Source of the DNA: Pedobacter psychroterrae
GTDB taxonomy: Bacteria; Bacteroidota; Bacteroidia; Sphingobacteriales; Sphingobacteriaceae
NCBI RefSeq assembly: GCF_004331695.1
Contig: NZ_SJSL01000002.1
Span: 62,001 to 126,000 of the forward strand
Length of the DNA: 64,000 nt
Direction: 5' to 3'
The notes beneath the pieces were generated by a model that saw nothing but the letters and a program-made list of their open reading frames with translations, searched no databases and was not told where the DNA came from. This document shows, piece by piece, positions 48,445 to 56,937 of this stretch. Every line of letters begins with the position of its first letter. The first letter of the stretch is position 1. A program made the translations under genes and the position numbers.

Positions 48445-49146
48445 CTATGGCGTTGTTACTGCAACTGGAAGGGTTTTTCCATTGAAAAACCGATGTCCTG
48501 TTCTGGCAAAGTCAGCCACATACTTGCCCATTTCAAAAGCCATCACCGGCGATTCGTAACCTGGAAACGCCTGTTCCAGCATTTCCGTTTGCGCAGAACC
48601 CAAAGCCAGGCAATTGACCTTAATCCCTGTTTCTGACAGTTCGAATGCAAGGCATTCTGTCAATGTATGCAGGGCAGATTTTGAAGCAGAATAAGCCGAA
48701 AGGCCTGGAAATTTAACACTCCCCTGAAATCCGCCCATACTGCCAATGTTTACTATATGTCCGCCGCCTGCCATCAAAGGAACTATGTTTTGGATCATGT
48801 TAAAATGTCCGAGTAGATTGCTTTCAAACATCTGGTACAGATCTTCCGCAACGGTTTCCATAAATGGCTTATTTACCAAAGCACCGGCATTGTTGACCAG
48901 TATATCTACCGTACCCAACCGTTCTATCAGAAAGGGGACCAGTACTGCATAGTCGTCCCTTACGATGTCAAATTCTACAGGCAATAGGGTACAGTCAGGG
49001 TTGATACCTTTTGCTATTTCCAGCAGTTTACGCAGCTTATCTGCCGATCTCGCTATGCACACGACTTTATTATCATTGCTCAATGCAAATTCCAAAGCGG
49101 CTTCAAAGCCAATTCCGCTACTTGCACCTGTTAATATTATATTCAT
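48445..49146 (-). CDS. Short-chain dehydrogenase/reductase coupled to the aromatic amino acid hydroxylase
   Basis: 233 residues: classical SDR with cofactor loop TGASSGIG (6-13), NNAG (85-88), catalytic Ser136, Tyr152 and Lys156 (YSASK). Its ATG overlaps the TAA of the hydroxylase gene (TAATG), so the two are made together. The hydroxylase leaves an oxidised pterin, and quinonoid dihydropteridine reductase is also an SDR, so this could be its recycling enzyme. Sequence alone does not decide between pterin, ketone or alcohol substrates. Confidence 0.87.
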   Translation of the reverse strand: MNIILTGASSGIGFEAALEFALSNDNKVVCIARSADKLRKLLEIAKGINPDCTLLPVEFDIVRDDYAVLVPFLIERLGTVDILVNNAGALVNKPFMETVAEDLYQMFESNLLGHFNMIQNIVPLMAGGGHIVNIGSMGGFQGSVKFPGLSAYSASKSALHTLTECLAFELSETGIKVNCLALGSAQTEMLEQAFPGYESPVMAFEMGKYVADFARTGHRFFNGKTLPVAVTTP

Positions 49147-50933
49147 TAGTCTTTTTCTGTTATGAGTTGCGCAACAGGGCTTTGAATCACATGAAGCCCG
49201 TCATTGATCAGTTTGTTATGATCGGGTTCGTTTGCTGACTTAAGCTCCAAATAAATCCGGACTTCTTTCTCCAGCTCCGGATATAGCTGCCTGTGGTGTA
49301 AAATTTCCAATATTTCCAAAGCCGAAAGCCAGTCATACCTGTGTTCAGCCCTTAATTCCCCAAACAAGCCGGGCAGTAGCGCATCCGATTTCTCACCGGC
49401 TCTTATGGCACGCACCTGCCTGTAAATTTGATGAAGCTGCTGTGTTTTTCCGTCGTATACAATTTTATGCGTAGGCTGTGTGCTCATAGGAGTGATTTCC
49501 TCGTACGCATCTTTATCTGCCGCACCATTATATACAGAAACGATCCTTTCGCCCACGGCCATATCATATACCCCCCAGTCCGGCTGGAACAGCACATTGC
49601 CATTACTTTCTTTTACCGTACAATCTTCAAAAGTGATCATATATGTTCTTTTATTTTCATCCTGATGGATCGACCCGATAAATCCCTTTATCGTAATGCC
49701 GCTTTCAAACTCTAAAAATACAACTTTCTGAAGTTCAATTCCGCATTTTGCCAGTTCATCAGGTGTCAGGTTTTCAATTGGAGTAGACACCCCTTTCAAT
49801 TTACCTACCGGCGACGAAAATCCATCCTTGTGATGATGTTTTCCATGATTTTTCAGCTGTTTGCCGTTCAGCGCCAATGCCGATGGCCCAGAAGTCTTTA
49901 TAAAGGTCAGCGCATCGTCCCGGTCCATTCCCAGGTCGGTGAATACCCCGGTTACCTGCAATCCCGAACTATATACTGCCGTAGCCGGATTCTTACACTC
50001 AATGGCTTTAAGGATACTCTCCGATCCGCCCCGTCTGAAAGCCATCGTATCAGCAAAGGCTTCCAGGACATCTATTAAGTTTTGAAAGGTCGCTGTCACA
50101 AACAGGTGAGGCTGAGTCTTGGTGATGTCATAAGTATAGTTGATCGTATCCAGATTGTACCACAGTTTTTTGACATCTTCTTTCATGCAGGAAGCGCTTT
50201 CACCGATAGACGAGAGCAGGCCTGCACCATATATTTTTGGATCTTCTAATGTCCCTATCAATCCGTATTCCACTGTCCACCAGTGCAGACGCCCTAATAA
50301 AGCCATTTCAGAAGGCTCACCCATATCCTCCGCTATTCGTTTCAAATGCTGCTCAGCTTTGCTTATTTCCTGTTCATTTGTATCAACCGACTCCTTCAAT
50401 ATCGAAAGGCTGCGAATGGCCTCGTACAGTTCAAAATCTTTTGAAGAGAACATAGCTTTGGCACCTATCGATCCAAAATAACTCAGATATTTATTGTAGT
50501 CCGTGTCTGCAATGATAGGCGCATGACCGGCAGATTCATGTATGATATCAGGAGCAGGCGTGTACTCAATATGGTTAATCTGCCGGATATCTGCCGCGAT
50601 AACCAGTACCTGATACGCCTGGTATTCCATAAAGGCCGCAGGGGGAATAAAACCATCTACGGTAACCGCACCCCAGCCAATTTTGCCGAGATTATCGTTC
50701 ATCGTTTGCAGATCTGGGATATACTCTATACTTAGTCCGGCACGCTGCAGCCCTTTGATGTATGGATAATAGGCCACATGCTTTAAATAACTATAATTCT
50801 GACGCATCACATACCGCCAGACTGCCTGGTCTACCGGCGTATATTTTTCATAATGCTGCTCCACAATAAATTGCCTTAAATGCTTGGGCAGCTTCGCTAC
50901 TTGCGGATTATTAAAATCATTAAAATCACTCAT
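49146..50933 (-). CDS. Aromatic amino acid hydroxylase (phenylalanine 4-monooxygenase type)
   Basis: 595 residues. The catalytic part (about 1-320) has the iron ligands His132 and His137 in HESAGHAPII and Glu222 in WWTVEYGLIG, as in pterin-dependent phenylalanine hydroxylases. YIPDLQTMND and GAGLLSSIGES are family segments. The remaining roughly 270 residues extend well beyond a 260-300-residue bacterial PhhA and are not recognisable to me, except that they look beta-rich (330-480) then helical. It converts phenylalanine to tyrosine, feeding HPPD and HmgA. First gene of the unit with the SDR. Confidence 0.92.
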   Translation of the reverse strand: MSDFNDFNNPQVAKLPKHLRQFIVEQHYEKYTPVDQAVWRYVMRQNYSYLKHVAYYPYIKGLQRAGLSIEYIPDLQTMNDNLGKIGWGAVTVDGFIPPAAFMEYQAYQVLVIAADIRQINHIEYTPAPDIIHESAGHAPIIADTDYNKYLSYFGSIGAKAMFSSKDFELYEAIRSLSILKESVDTNEQEISKAEQHLKRIAEDMGEPSEMALLGRLHWWTVEYGLIGTLEDPKIYGAGLLSSIGESASCMKEDVKKLWYNLDTINYTYDITKTQPHLFVTATFQNLIDVLEAFADTMAFRRGGSESILKAIECKNPATAVYSSGLQVTGVFTDLGMDRDDALTFIKTSGPSALALNGKQLKNHGKHHHKDGFSSPVGKLKGVSTPIENLTPDELAKCGIELQKVVFLEFESGITIKGFIGSIHQDENKRTYMITFEDCTVKESNGNVLFQPDWGVYDMAVGERIVSVYNGAADKDAYEEITPMSTQPTHKIVYDGKTQQLHQIYRQVRAIRAGEKSDALLPGLFGELRAEHRYDWLSALEILEILHHRQLYPELEKEVRIYLELKSANEPDHNKLINDGLHVIQSPVAQLITEKD

Positions 50934-51021
50934 TACGAAAATAGTTAGTTACTGCCTAAGATAATGCTATATGCTCCGGATAACAAATTAAAATCCCATT
51001 ATGACCCTAAAACGAGATCTG

Positions 51022-51065
51022 GATCTAATGGTTTTTAATTGTAGATCTAATGTTTTTTAATTCTA
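51022..51065. repeat. 22-bp tandem repeat at the 3' end of the gtrA gene
   Basis: Two copies (51022-51043 and 51044-51065) of a 22-bp unit beginning GATCTAATG differ at two positions. The second copy codes the last codons of the GtrA protein and its TAG, and the first is a downstream duplicate. Confidence 0.75.
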
Positions 51066-51538
51066 AATGTAAAGTGTTTTTGCAGGAAGTAACTGCAGAG
51101 CGACAGGACAATGGTAATGAAAGCCTGAGAAACTGAGGGATAAAAACCCAGGCCTTCCACCATGTATTTCAGCATAGCGAAGTTTAGCCCCAGGTTAACG
51201 GTCATTACTGCAGCATACCTGAACATCTGTACCCTTCCTTTCAGGGTAGACTTAGTAAAGATCAGGTATTTATTCAATACAAAACCCCATAAAAAAGAGG
51301 CGAAAGTGCTGATGACAAGTGCCAGCGAGTGTCCGGTGATGAGCTTGGGTAAAAACAGGAAATCAACCTCGAAATTTTCCTGGTGCAGGATCCAGTTGTA
51401 GGCAATGTAATAGGATATAATGCCACATACAGCAGTCGAACCACCAGCAGCCATATACCTAAAGGTATGTAAAGATAGCCAGCGTGAAAAAGGGGGATAA
51501 AAAAAGTCTATGATTCTTAATAAAGCCTTGCGCATCAA
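51047..51538 (-). CDS. GtrA-family membrane protein
   Basis: 163 residues with four membrane helices: RYMAAGGSTAVCGIISYY, SLALVISTFASFLWGFVLNKYLIF, RYAAVMTVNLGLNFAMLKYMV and SQAFITIVLSLCSYFLQKHFTF. The FLWGFVLNKYLIF and SYFLQKHFTFR segments are hallmarks. GtrA proteins help flip polyprenyl-linked sugars or act in cell-surface glycan making, but this one has no glycosyltransferase neighbour. The 3' end is in a 22-bp tandem repeat. Confidence 0.88.
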   Translation of the reverse strand: MMRKALLRIIDFFYPPFSRWLSLHTFRYMAAGGSTAVCGIISYYIAYNWILHQENFEVDFLFLPKLITGHSLALVISTFASFLWGFVLNKYLIFTKSTLKGRVQMFRYAAVMTVNLGLNFAMLKYMVEGLGFYPSVSQAFITIVLSLCSYFLQKHFTFRIKKH

Positions 51539-51567
51539 TTTGGTCTAAAGCCGTAAAGTTAGGTTTT

Positions 51568-52260
51568 TTACCTTGGAAGCGAAACAAAATCCGTAACCGA
51601 ACAGTATTTATACCCCTTATGCGGCTGTATGCTGACGCCAACAAAGTTAAATTTGTAGTCAGTATCAAGGATAACCTTCCTGTGGCCAAGATTAGCTACA
51701 CCCTTGTCAAGCAGCAGCATACAAATGTTGTCCATTCCTCCGGCATAGCCAAAAGCCAGGTTTTCACCGCAAGCTTTGCGCGGATACATGTTGCCGATGC
51801 GGTCCCTTACCGTCTTGCCGTCCAGTGAACTGTGGGCAGCATAATTGCGGCTGTTCATGTCTTTGGCATGCTGCCTGGCCACCCAGCTCATGGCCTCGTC
51901 GGGCCAGAACGGCGGTAATCCTTTCACCTCCTTCAAATCCTTTTCCAGGCTCTTGTAGTATTTATCAGTTCTGCTGATCTTTACTTCATTGTAATTACTG
52001 TATTGCTGCATTTTTGTGTTATGCCGGGTTACAAAATCCTGAAAATAGGTGTTAAAGAATTTCTCTCCGTCCATCCGTACCAGGTTCATGTAAATGATCA
52101 TGTCCTTTTCCTCGCCGCTCAGGTATTTAACGTCTCCTGCAGTATTGGCGCTCTTCAATTCCTCTTTCGACCAGCTGTTTTCCGCTTGTGATCTGGACGT
52201 ACTGCCAAAAGGGAGAAGCAGATTATAGGTAAAGAATAGGATCAGACTGATTGTGCTCAT
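51568..52260 (-). CDS. CAP (SCP/PR-1) domain exported protein
   Basis: 230 residues with a signal-like helix (ISLILFFTYNLLLPFG) and a CAP domain (about 110-225): SWVARQHAKDMNSRNYAAHSSLDGKTVRDRI, then GENLAFGY and GHRKVILDTDYKFNFVGVSI. The conserved His and Glu residues of the CAP cavity are visible (AHSS, GEN, GHR). A helical region (about 35-105) precedes it. CAP proteins in bacteria are of unclear use, possibly binding lipids or proteins. It lies 29 bp from the gtrA gene and could be cotranscribed. Confidence 0.88.
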   Translation of the reverse strand: MSTISLILFFTYNLLLPFGSTSRSQAENSWSKEELKSANTAGDVKYLSGEEKDMIIYMNLVRMDGEKFFNTYFQDFVTRHNTKMQQYSNYNEVKISRTDKYYKSLEKDLKEVKGLPPFWPDEAMSWVARQHAKDMNSRNYAAHSSLDGKTVRDRIGNMYPRKACGENLAFGYAGGMDNICMLLLDKGVANLGHRKVILDTDYKFNFVGVSIQPHKGYKYCSVTDFVSLPR

Positions 52261-52332
52261 ACTGGCAATAACGCAAAATGCGGGCCTTATTTTATGAGGC
52301 GGTCTAAATAATTTGAAAGCGAGATGCCGTTG

Positions 52333-52971
52333 CTACAGAATAGTTACCTCGCCAAGGTATTCGGTGGTCGAGGCAAATTCTAATTCCGTGGAGTAAAAAC
52401 TCAGGTAACAATGAACCGTATCCCCCCTAAATTCTTCGGCTGTTTTTAATTGTGCAAAGCCACTTTCCCTGGTACCAGCGTCTGTAAATAGGACAAAACT
52501 TTCAAACTTCTGACTATAAATCACCAGTAATACCTGATCATTCGCCGCACGCGTTTTGCTGAAAGGCCCGTTTGTCCAGCGAAAATCTACTTTATTGCTT
52601 TCCGTAGCAGATACGCCGGGAGACCAGGCTCCCTGCAGGTCGCCCTTACTTATTATGAGGTTTGGGAAATCTATATTCATATCCGGATATTCTCCTGCAA
52701 CACTATGCTTCATATTAAAAGAAAGTGCGCCATTCATTGCGGAGGTCCGTGAATAATTTTGAAAGCATATTTCAATGATTTTCTCGATCCCTAGCAAGAA
52801 GCCCCTCAACAAAACCATTTTCATTCGCGGTGAAAGTTGTGCCGGTGTTGCGGGTTTATTACTAATTCTTGGCAAGCCACGCATATAGTCGATCCCTCTC
52901 CAGGATGCGCCAATTACAGCGCCTATCTTCCCTGAAAAGGCTCCAAGTATGCCATTTTTATATTTCCCCAT
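52333..52971 (-). CDS. DUF6266-family protein
   Basis: 212 residues without a signal peptide. The N-terminus GILGAFSGKIGAVIGASWRG and the PATPAQLSPRMKMVLLRGFL segment match the DUF6266 family as I recall it, found mainly in Sphingobacteria. The rest seems beta-rich. No function is known. The start is 60 bp downstream of a remarkable palindromic repeat (53031-53112), which could drive or mark it. The gene is monocistronic. Confidence 0.8.
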   Translation of the reverse strand: MGKYKNGILGAFSGKIGAVIGASWRGIDYMRGLPRISNKPATPAQLSPRMKMVLLRGFLLGIEKIIEICFQNYSRTSAMNGALSFNMKHSVAGEYPDMNIDFPNLIISKGDLQGAWSPGVSATESNKVDFRWTNGPFSKTRAANDQVLLVIYSQKFESFVLFTDAGTRESGFAQLKTAEEFRGDTVHCYLSFYSTELEFASTTEYLGEVTIL

Positions 52972-53030
52972 ATTAATTAGTTTATCTGGTTGTTATAGAG
53001 AGGAAAAGTAGTAGCCCTGCATGCATGTTC

Positions 53031-53112
53031 TCACCTCCTGCACACCTTGTCCACACTTTCTTCACAAAAAGGTACCTCTTTGTGGCTTTGGTGTGAAGGA
53101 GGTGTGAAGACG
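53031..53112. repeat. Palindrome built from 11-bp direct repeats, centred on GGTACC
   Basis: On the left, CACAC-type units recur every 11 bp (53041, 53052, 53063). On the right, GTGTGAAGGAG and GTGTGAAGACG (53091-53112) recur with the same period in the opposite orientation. The outer arms (53032-53046 and 53090-53104) pair at 14 of 15 positions. The inner arms (53063-53073 and 53074-53084) pair at 10 of 11. It looks like a binding array for an oligomeric protein or a large hairpin. Confidence 0.65.
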
Positions 53113-53173
53113 CCCTTATTTTGTGAAGAACTTGCCTGCCGGCAAATCTTAACTATCCCTGGATTTTTACCCA

Positions 53174-53206
53174 CAAAAAAACCCGCTCTTTTAAAAAAGC
53201 GGGTTT
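53174..53206 (-). terminator. Terminator of the glyS gene
   Basis: On the minus strand a 9-bp stem (AAACCCGCT / AGCGGGTTT) with a 10-nt loop is followed by TTTTTG, about 20 bp past the glyS stop. Confidence 0.88.
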
Positions 53207-53227
53207 AGATATTTTAATGTTTGCGCT

Positions 53228-54709
53228 TTAGCGCAATAGATTTTTCCAGCTGGTCTTGCTTTCAATCAATTCCTGAAGGTGTTTGATCTCAATGCGCTGT
53301 TGCTCCATCGTATCGCGGTGACGGATGGTTACGGTATCATCTTCCAAAGTTTGATGATCAATGGTTAAGCAGAAAGGTGTACCGATGGCATCTTGTCTGC
53401 GGTAGCGCTTTCCAATCGCATCCTTTTCTTCATAAATGCAATTGAAATCAAGCTTCAGACTGTTCATGATTTCTCTTGCTTTTTCAGGCAGACCATCTTT
53501 TTTTGTAAGCGGGAAGATCGCTACTTTAACTGGCGCCAGACAAGGATGCAAGCGTAAAAGCGTTCTGCTGTCCTGCTTTTCTTCAGTACTCAAATCTTCT
53601 TCTTCAAATGCATTGATCATCGTCAGTAAAAACATGCGGTCCAGGCCTATAGAGGTCTCGATCACGTATGGAATGTAATTTCCATATGGCTTGCCTTCTT
53701 CGTTCAGGTCATTGTCAAAATACTGCATTTTCTTGCCAGAAAACTCCTGGTGTTGCGAAAGATCAAAGTCTGTACGGCTGTGTATACCTTCTACTTCTTT
53801 AAATCCGAATGGAAATTCAAATTCGATATCGGTTGCAGCATTGGCATAGTGCGCCAGTTTTACGTGGTCATGGAAACGGTACTTTTCAGCAGGAGTGCCC
53901 AGTGCTTTGTGCCATTTCAAACGTGCCTCTTTCCAGTAAGCAAACCATTTTTCATCCTCACCCGGACGTACAAAAAATTGCATTTCCATTTGTTCAAATT
54001 CACGCATCCGCATGATGAACTGGCGTGCGATCACTTCATTTCTAAATGCTTTACCAATTTGCGCGATACCGAAAGGGATTTTCATCCTTCCCGATTTCTG
54101 TACGTTCAGGAAGTTTACAAAAATACCCTGAGCAGTTTCAGGACGCAGGTATACTTCTTCAGATCCTTCGGCCATGGCGCCAAACTGGGTGCTGAACATC
54201 AGGTTGAACTGACGTACATCCGTCCAGTTTTTTGTTCCGCTTACCGGACAGGCGATCTCATGCGCTTCAATAAGCGTTTTTAACATTGGAAGGTTTTCGG
54301 CTTTTAAAGCCTCATCCATATCTGCCTGGAGCTTTGCAGCTTTATCAGTTTTGCCGTCTTTTTCGTAACGTGCTATTTTATCTTCCAGTAGCTGATCGGC
54401 ACGGTAGCGTTTTTTAGAGTCCTTATTATCGATCATCGGATCGTTAAAGCCGTCAACGTGTCCGCTGGCCTTCCAGATTTTTGGATGCATAAATATTGCG
54501 GAATCAATCCCCACAATGTTTTCATGCATCTGTACCATGGCTTTCCACCAGTATGTTTTGATGTTGTTCTTCAGTTCCGCACCCAATTGTCCGTAATCAT
54601 ATACCGCACTCAGGCCATCATATATTTCGCTGCTCTGGAATACAAAACCATATTCCTTAGCATGTGATATTACATTTTTAAATTGCTCGTCGTTAGTGTT
54701 CTTAGCCAT
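53228..54709 (-). CDS. glyS: Glycyl-tRNA synthetase, homodimeric type
   Basis: 493 residues, as expected for the alpha2 enzyme of Bacteroidota. Class II motif 2 lies in the region of FGIAQIGKAFRNEVIARQFIMRMREFEQMEMQFFV and motif 3 in VIETSIGLDRMFLLTMINAFEEE. The C-terminal anticodon-binding domain starts about residue 395 (LHPCLAPVKVAIFPL). It attaches glycine to tRNA-Gly in the cytoplasm. The gene is transcribed alone. A TAAGTTTG -7 match on the minus strand (54717-54724) would put the transcript start very near the ATG. Confidence 0.97.
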   Translation of the reverse strand: MAKNTNDEQFKNVISHAKEYGFVFQSSEIYDGLSAVYDYGQLGAELKNNIKTYWWKAMVQMHENIVGIDSAIFMHPKIWKASGHVDGFNDPMIDNKDSKKRYRADQLLEDKIARYEKDGKTDKAAKLQADMDEALKAENLPMLKTLIEAHEIACPVSGTKNWTDVRQFNLMFSTQFGAMAEGSEEVYLRPETAQGIFVNFLNVQKSGRMKIPFGIAQIGKAFRNEVIARQFIMRMREFEQMEMQFFVRPGEDEKWFAYWKEARLKWHKALGTPAEKYRFHDHVKLAHYANAATDIEFEFPFGFKEVEGIHSRTDFDLSQHQEFSGKKMQYFDNDLNEEGKPYGNYIPYVIETSIGLDRMFLLTMINAFEEEDLSTEEKQDSRTLLRLHPCLAPVKVAIFPLTKKDGLPEKAREIMNSLKLDFNCIYEEKDAIGKRYRRQDAIGTPFCLTIDHQTLEDDTVTIRHRDTMEQQRIEIKHLQELIESKTSWKNLLR

Positions 54710-54716
54710 AATGTTG

Positions 54717-54724
54717 CAAACTTA
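54717..54724 (-). promoter_or_regulatory. Candidate -7 element of the glyS gene
   Basis: On the minus strand TAAGTTTG matches the TAnnTTTG consensus exactly. The nearest TTG lies only 13 bp upstream instead of about 20, and the start codon is 8 bp downstream, so the mRNA would have little or no leader. Uncertain. Confidence 0.25.
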
Positions 54725-54855
54725 TAAAATGTTTTAACAATTTAAACGAGGAAACTCACATAAAGCCGAACAGCATCAGGAATACCATAAAAAAAATATG
54801 AATTATTAGTATATTCGTAAAAAAACTGGTATTAAAATTCAAAGTCTAAAAACCT

Positions 54856-55332
54856 ATGAAAAATCTCTTTGTTACCTCGGTATTATGCTTAAGCACACTT
54901 TTCGTATGTGCACAAACCAAAGAAAAAGAAGACCCTAAAAGGCAGTACATTAAAATTTTGAGATACGTGGATGGTGATGTTGTTACAGATTCGCTGAGCA
55001 TCAGTAAAATGCCGGAATTTCCCGGGGGGCAGGAAGCGATGAATGATTATGTTTTAAAGAAATTCAGATACCCAACTGATGTAAAGCCGGTGGTATATGG
55101 TACCATACTTGTCAATTTTATCGTCAATACTGAAGGAAAAGTTGTGAAAGCTTCTGTCGCTAAAGGATTGCACCCTTATTTGGATATGGAAGCCATAAAG
55201 GTAGTAAAATCACTTCCAAAATGGTCTCCGGGGATGCAGGGTGATAAGGCAGTTAATATAAAAATGAGCCTGCCTATCAGTCTGGACGCAGAATATTTCC
55301 GTCTTTTCACCACTAATAATTTCTCAAACTAG
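54856..55332 (+). CDS. Exported TonB C-terminal domain protein
   Basis: 158 residues: signal peptide (FVTSVLCLSTLFVCAQ) and a TonB_C domain (about 60-150) with SKMPEFPGGQEAMNDYVLKKF, the typical ILVNFIVNTEGKVVKA and LPKWSPGMQGDKAVNIKMSLPI. It lacks the TonB transmembrane anchor and the Pro-rich spacer, so it is a periplasmic stand-alone TonB-like domain. Bacteroidota code many of these, and their partner receptors are unknown. The stop is 30 bp before gldA. Confidence 0.88.
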   Translation: MKNLFVTSVLCLSTLFVCAQTKEKEDPKRQYIKILRYVDGDVVTDSLSISKMPEFPGGQEAMNDYVLKKFRYPTDVKPVVYGTILVNFIVNTEGKVVKASVAKGLHPYLDMEAIKVVKSLPKWSPGMQGDKAVNIKMSLPISLDAEYFRLFTTNNFSN

Positions 55333-55363
55333 TTCTAATCGGACAATGATTCAATATTGTTAA

Positions 55364-56071
55364 ATGAGCGTAAAGGTCCGGTCTGTATCTAAACATTATG
55401 GAAAACAAAAGGCAGTAGACAGCATCAGTTTTGACGCTGCGCCTGGCCGTATACTGGGTTTTTTAGGACCAAATGGGGCTGGTAAGTCTACTACCATGAA
55501 AATGCTCAGCAGTTATTTGATGCCTGATTCAGGTAGCGCAAGCATTTGTGGTTATGATACGCAAGGGCAAAGTCTGGAGGTAAAACGCCTGATCGGTTAC
55601 CTTCCTGAAAATACGCCCCTGTACCTGGATATGTATGTAAAGGAGTTCCTGTCGTTTGTAGCGAATAGCTACCAGCTTAGCCAGACTGCTAAAAAGATTA
55701 ATGATGTCATAGAGCAGGTAGGCCTTCAGTCAGAGCAGCATAAAAAAATCGGTATGTTGTCCAAGGGCTATAAGCAGCGCGTGGGACTGGCCCAGGCCAT
55801 CATCCATGATCCTAAAGTGCTGATATTGGATGAACCTACCTCCGGACTGGATCCAAACCAGCTCCTTGACATCAGGAGCCTGATCAAAAGCCTTGGCACA
55901 GATAAAACAGTGATCCTCTCCACACACATTATGCAGGAAGTGGAGGCAATATGCGACGATGTGATCATTATTAATAAAGGGAAAATAGTGGCCGATACAT
56001 CTATTGAATCATTAATCGCACAGCATGGTCCTTTGTCACTGGAAGATATATTTCGAAATATAACGGTTTGA
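55364..56071 (+). CDS. gldA: Gliding motility ABC transporter ATP-binding protein
   Basis: 235 residues of a CcmA/NodI-like ABC ATPase. Walker A is GPNGAGKST (35-43), the signature is a variant LSKGYKQRV and Walker B is ILDEPTSGLDP, followed by the H-loop LSTHIMQEVE. The products of gldF and gldG, coded 2.1 kb downstream, are the expected membrane and accessory partners. In Flavobacterium GldA, GldF and GldG form a transporter needed for gliding. As I recall, Flavobacterium GldA is longer at the C-terminus than this protein. Separation from gldF by three barrel genes is unusual for me. Confidence 0.85.
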   Translation: MSVKVRSVSKHYGKQKAVDSISFDAAPGRILGFLGPNGAGKSTTMKMLSSYLMPDSGSASICGYDTQGQSLEVKRLIGYLPENTPLYLDMYVKEFLSFVANSYQLSQTAKKINDVIEQVGLQSEQHKKIGMLSKGYKQRVGLAQAIIHDPKVLILDEPTSGLDPNQLLDIRSLIKSLGTDKTVILSTHIMQEVEAICDDVIIINKGKIVADTSIESLIAQHGPLSLEDIFRNITV

Positions 56072-56127
56072 GTGCTAATAGTTATATTTTCTGTAGATAA
56101 TAATGCTGCTTCCTAAAGAAATAAATT

Positions 56128-56135
56128 TACATTTG
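56128..56135 (+). promoter_or_regulatory. Candidate -7 element for the 56191 barrel gene
   Basis: TACATTTG matches TAnnTTTG exactly, 55 bp ahead of the start. I see no TTG at the usual spacing. Confidence 0.3.
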
Positions 56136-56144
56136 ATGTAACCC

Positions 56145-56163
56145 GCTTCGGCATTGCCGAAGC
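56145..56163 (+). promoter_or_regulatory. 5' leader hairpin of the 56191 barrel gene
   Basis: A perfect 8-bp stem GCTTCGGC / GCCGAAGC with loop ATT. No T-run follows, so it is more likely a leader hairpin than a terminator, although it could weakly end the gldA transcript. Confidence 0.5.
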
Positions 56164-56190
56164 ATTACAAACAAACTAAATTTTAGAAAG

Positions 56191-56892
56191 ATGAAAAAGC
56201 TCTTCCTCCTTTTACTACTTGCAGGCGCTGCTACAATGGCCAGTGCCCAGTATTATCCTGTTAAATTCGGCTTTAAGGCCGGCGGTACTTATGCTACCTT
56301 TTCCGGCTATTCAGATGGGGGCAATGAGGCCCAGATGAAATACCGTCCATCGTTCTTTGCGGGGGCAACTGTGGAACTGCTTTTCTCTGAAAGCTTCTCA
56401 ATCGAATCGGGATTGAGTTATGTAAGCAAGGGCGCTAAAACGACTTTTGATATTAGTCTGGATGAATTGGAAGGGATTGGTGTCGACCTGAATTTTTCCG
56501 GGTCCGCTACATTAGGGCTGGACTACATTGAGCTGCCGGTAAATGCACTTTTTACCATGCCCTCCGGAGATGGGAGCATCGTCCTTGGAGGAGGCCCGTA
56601 TTTTGGGTATGGCATTAGAACTAGTAGTAGTTATGAGTTCAAATTCAATGGAGAGAATGTGGAAGATATGGAAGATGTGGACATCGACGAAGAACCGTTG
56701 AGATTTGGACAAGAAGGCCTAAGCCGTATAGATTATGGAGTCAATGTCACTGCTGCTTATAGATTTTATAGTGGCTTAAGCATCAATGCTGGATATAATT
56801 TAGGGCTAAAATCTGTCATCAACGACCCTGACGATCCTGAAACAAAAGTCAAAAACAGGCACTTTTCACTCGGTGTTGGTTTTTCATTTTAA
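56191..56892 (+). CDS. Outer-membrane beta-barrel (porin family) protein
   Basis: 233 residues with a signal peptide (LFLLLLLAGAATMASA, then Q) and an OMP_b-brl-type barrel: KFGFKAGGTYATFSGYSDGG at the front, FSIESGLSYVSKGAKT and LSINAGYNLGLKSV later, and GVGFSF with a terminal Phe for the insertion signal. A long acidic loop (VEDMEDVDIDEE) stands out. It lies between gldA and gldF, and is only weakly similar to the two shorter barrels that follow. Confidence 0.85.
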   Translation: MKKLFLLLLLAGAATMASAQYYPVKFGFKAGGTYATFSGYSDGGNEAQMKYRPSFFAGATVELLFSESFSIESGLSYVSKGAKTTFDISLDELEGIGVDLNFSGSATLGLDYIELPVNALFTMPSGDGSIVLGGGPYFGYGIRTSSSYEFKFNGENVEDMEDVDIDEEPLRFGQEGLSRIDYGVNVTAAYRFYSGLSINAGYNLGLKSVINDPDDPETKVKNRHFSLGVGFSF

Positions 56893-56937
56893 AAGGTAGA
56901 CAATTTATCGTGCTGTAAATTAGTTGTTTAACCTGCC

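Noticed and set aside
53750-54283. A 177-codon plus-strand open frame
   Set aside because: It is fully antisense to glyS, a certain gene, and shows no domain.
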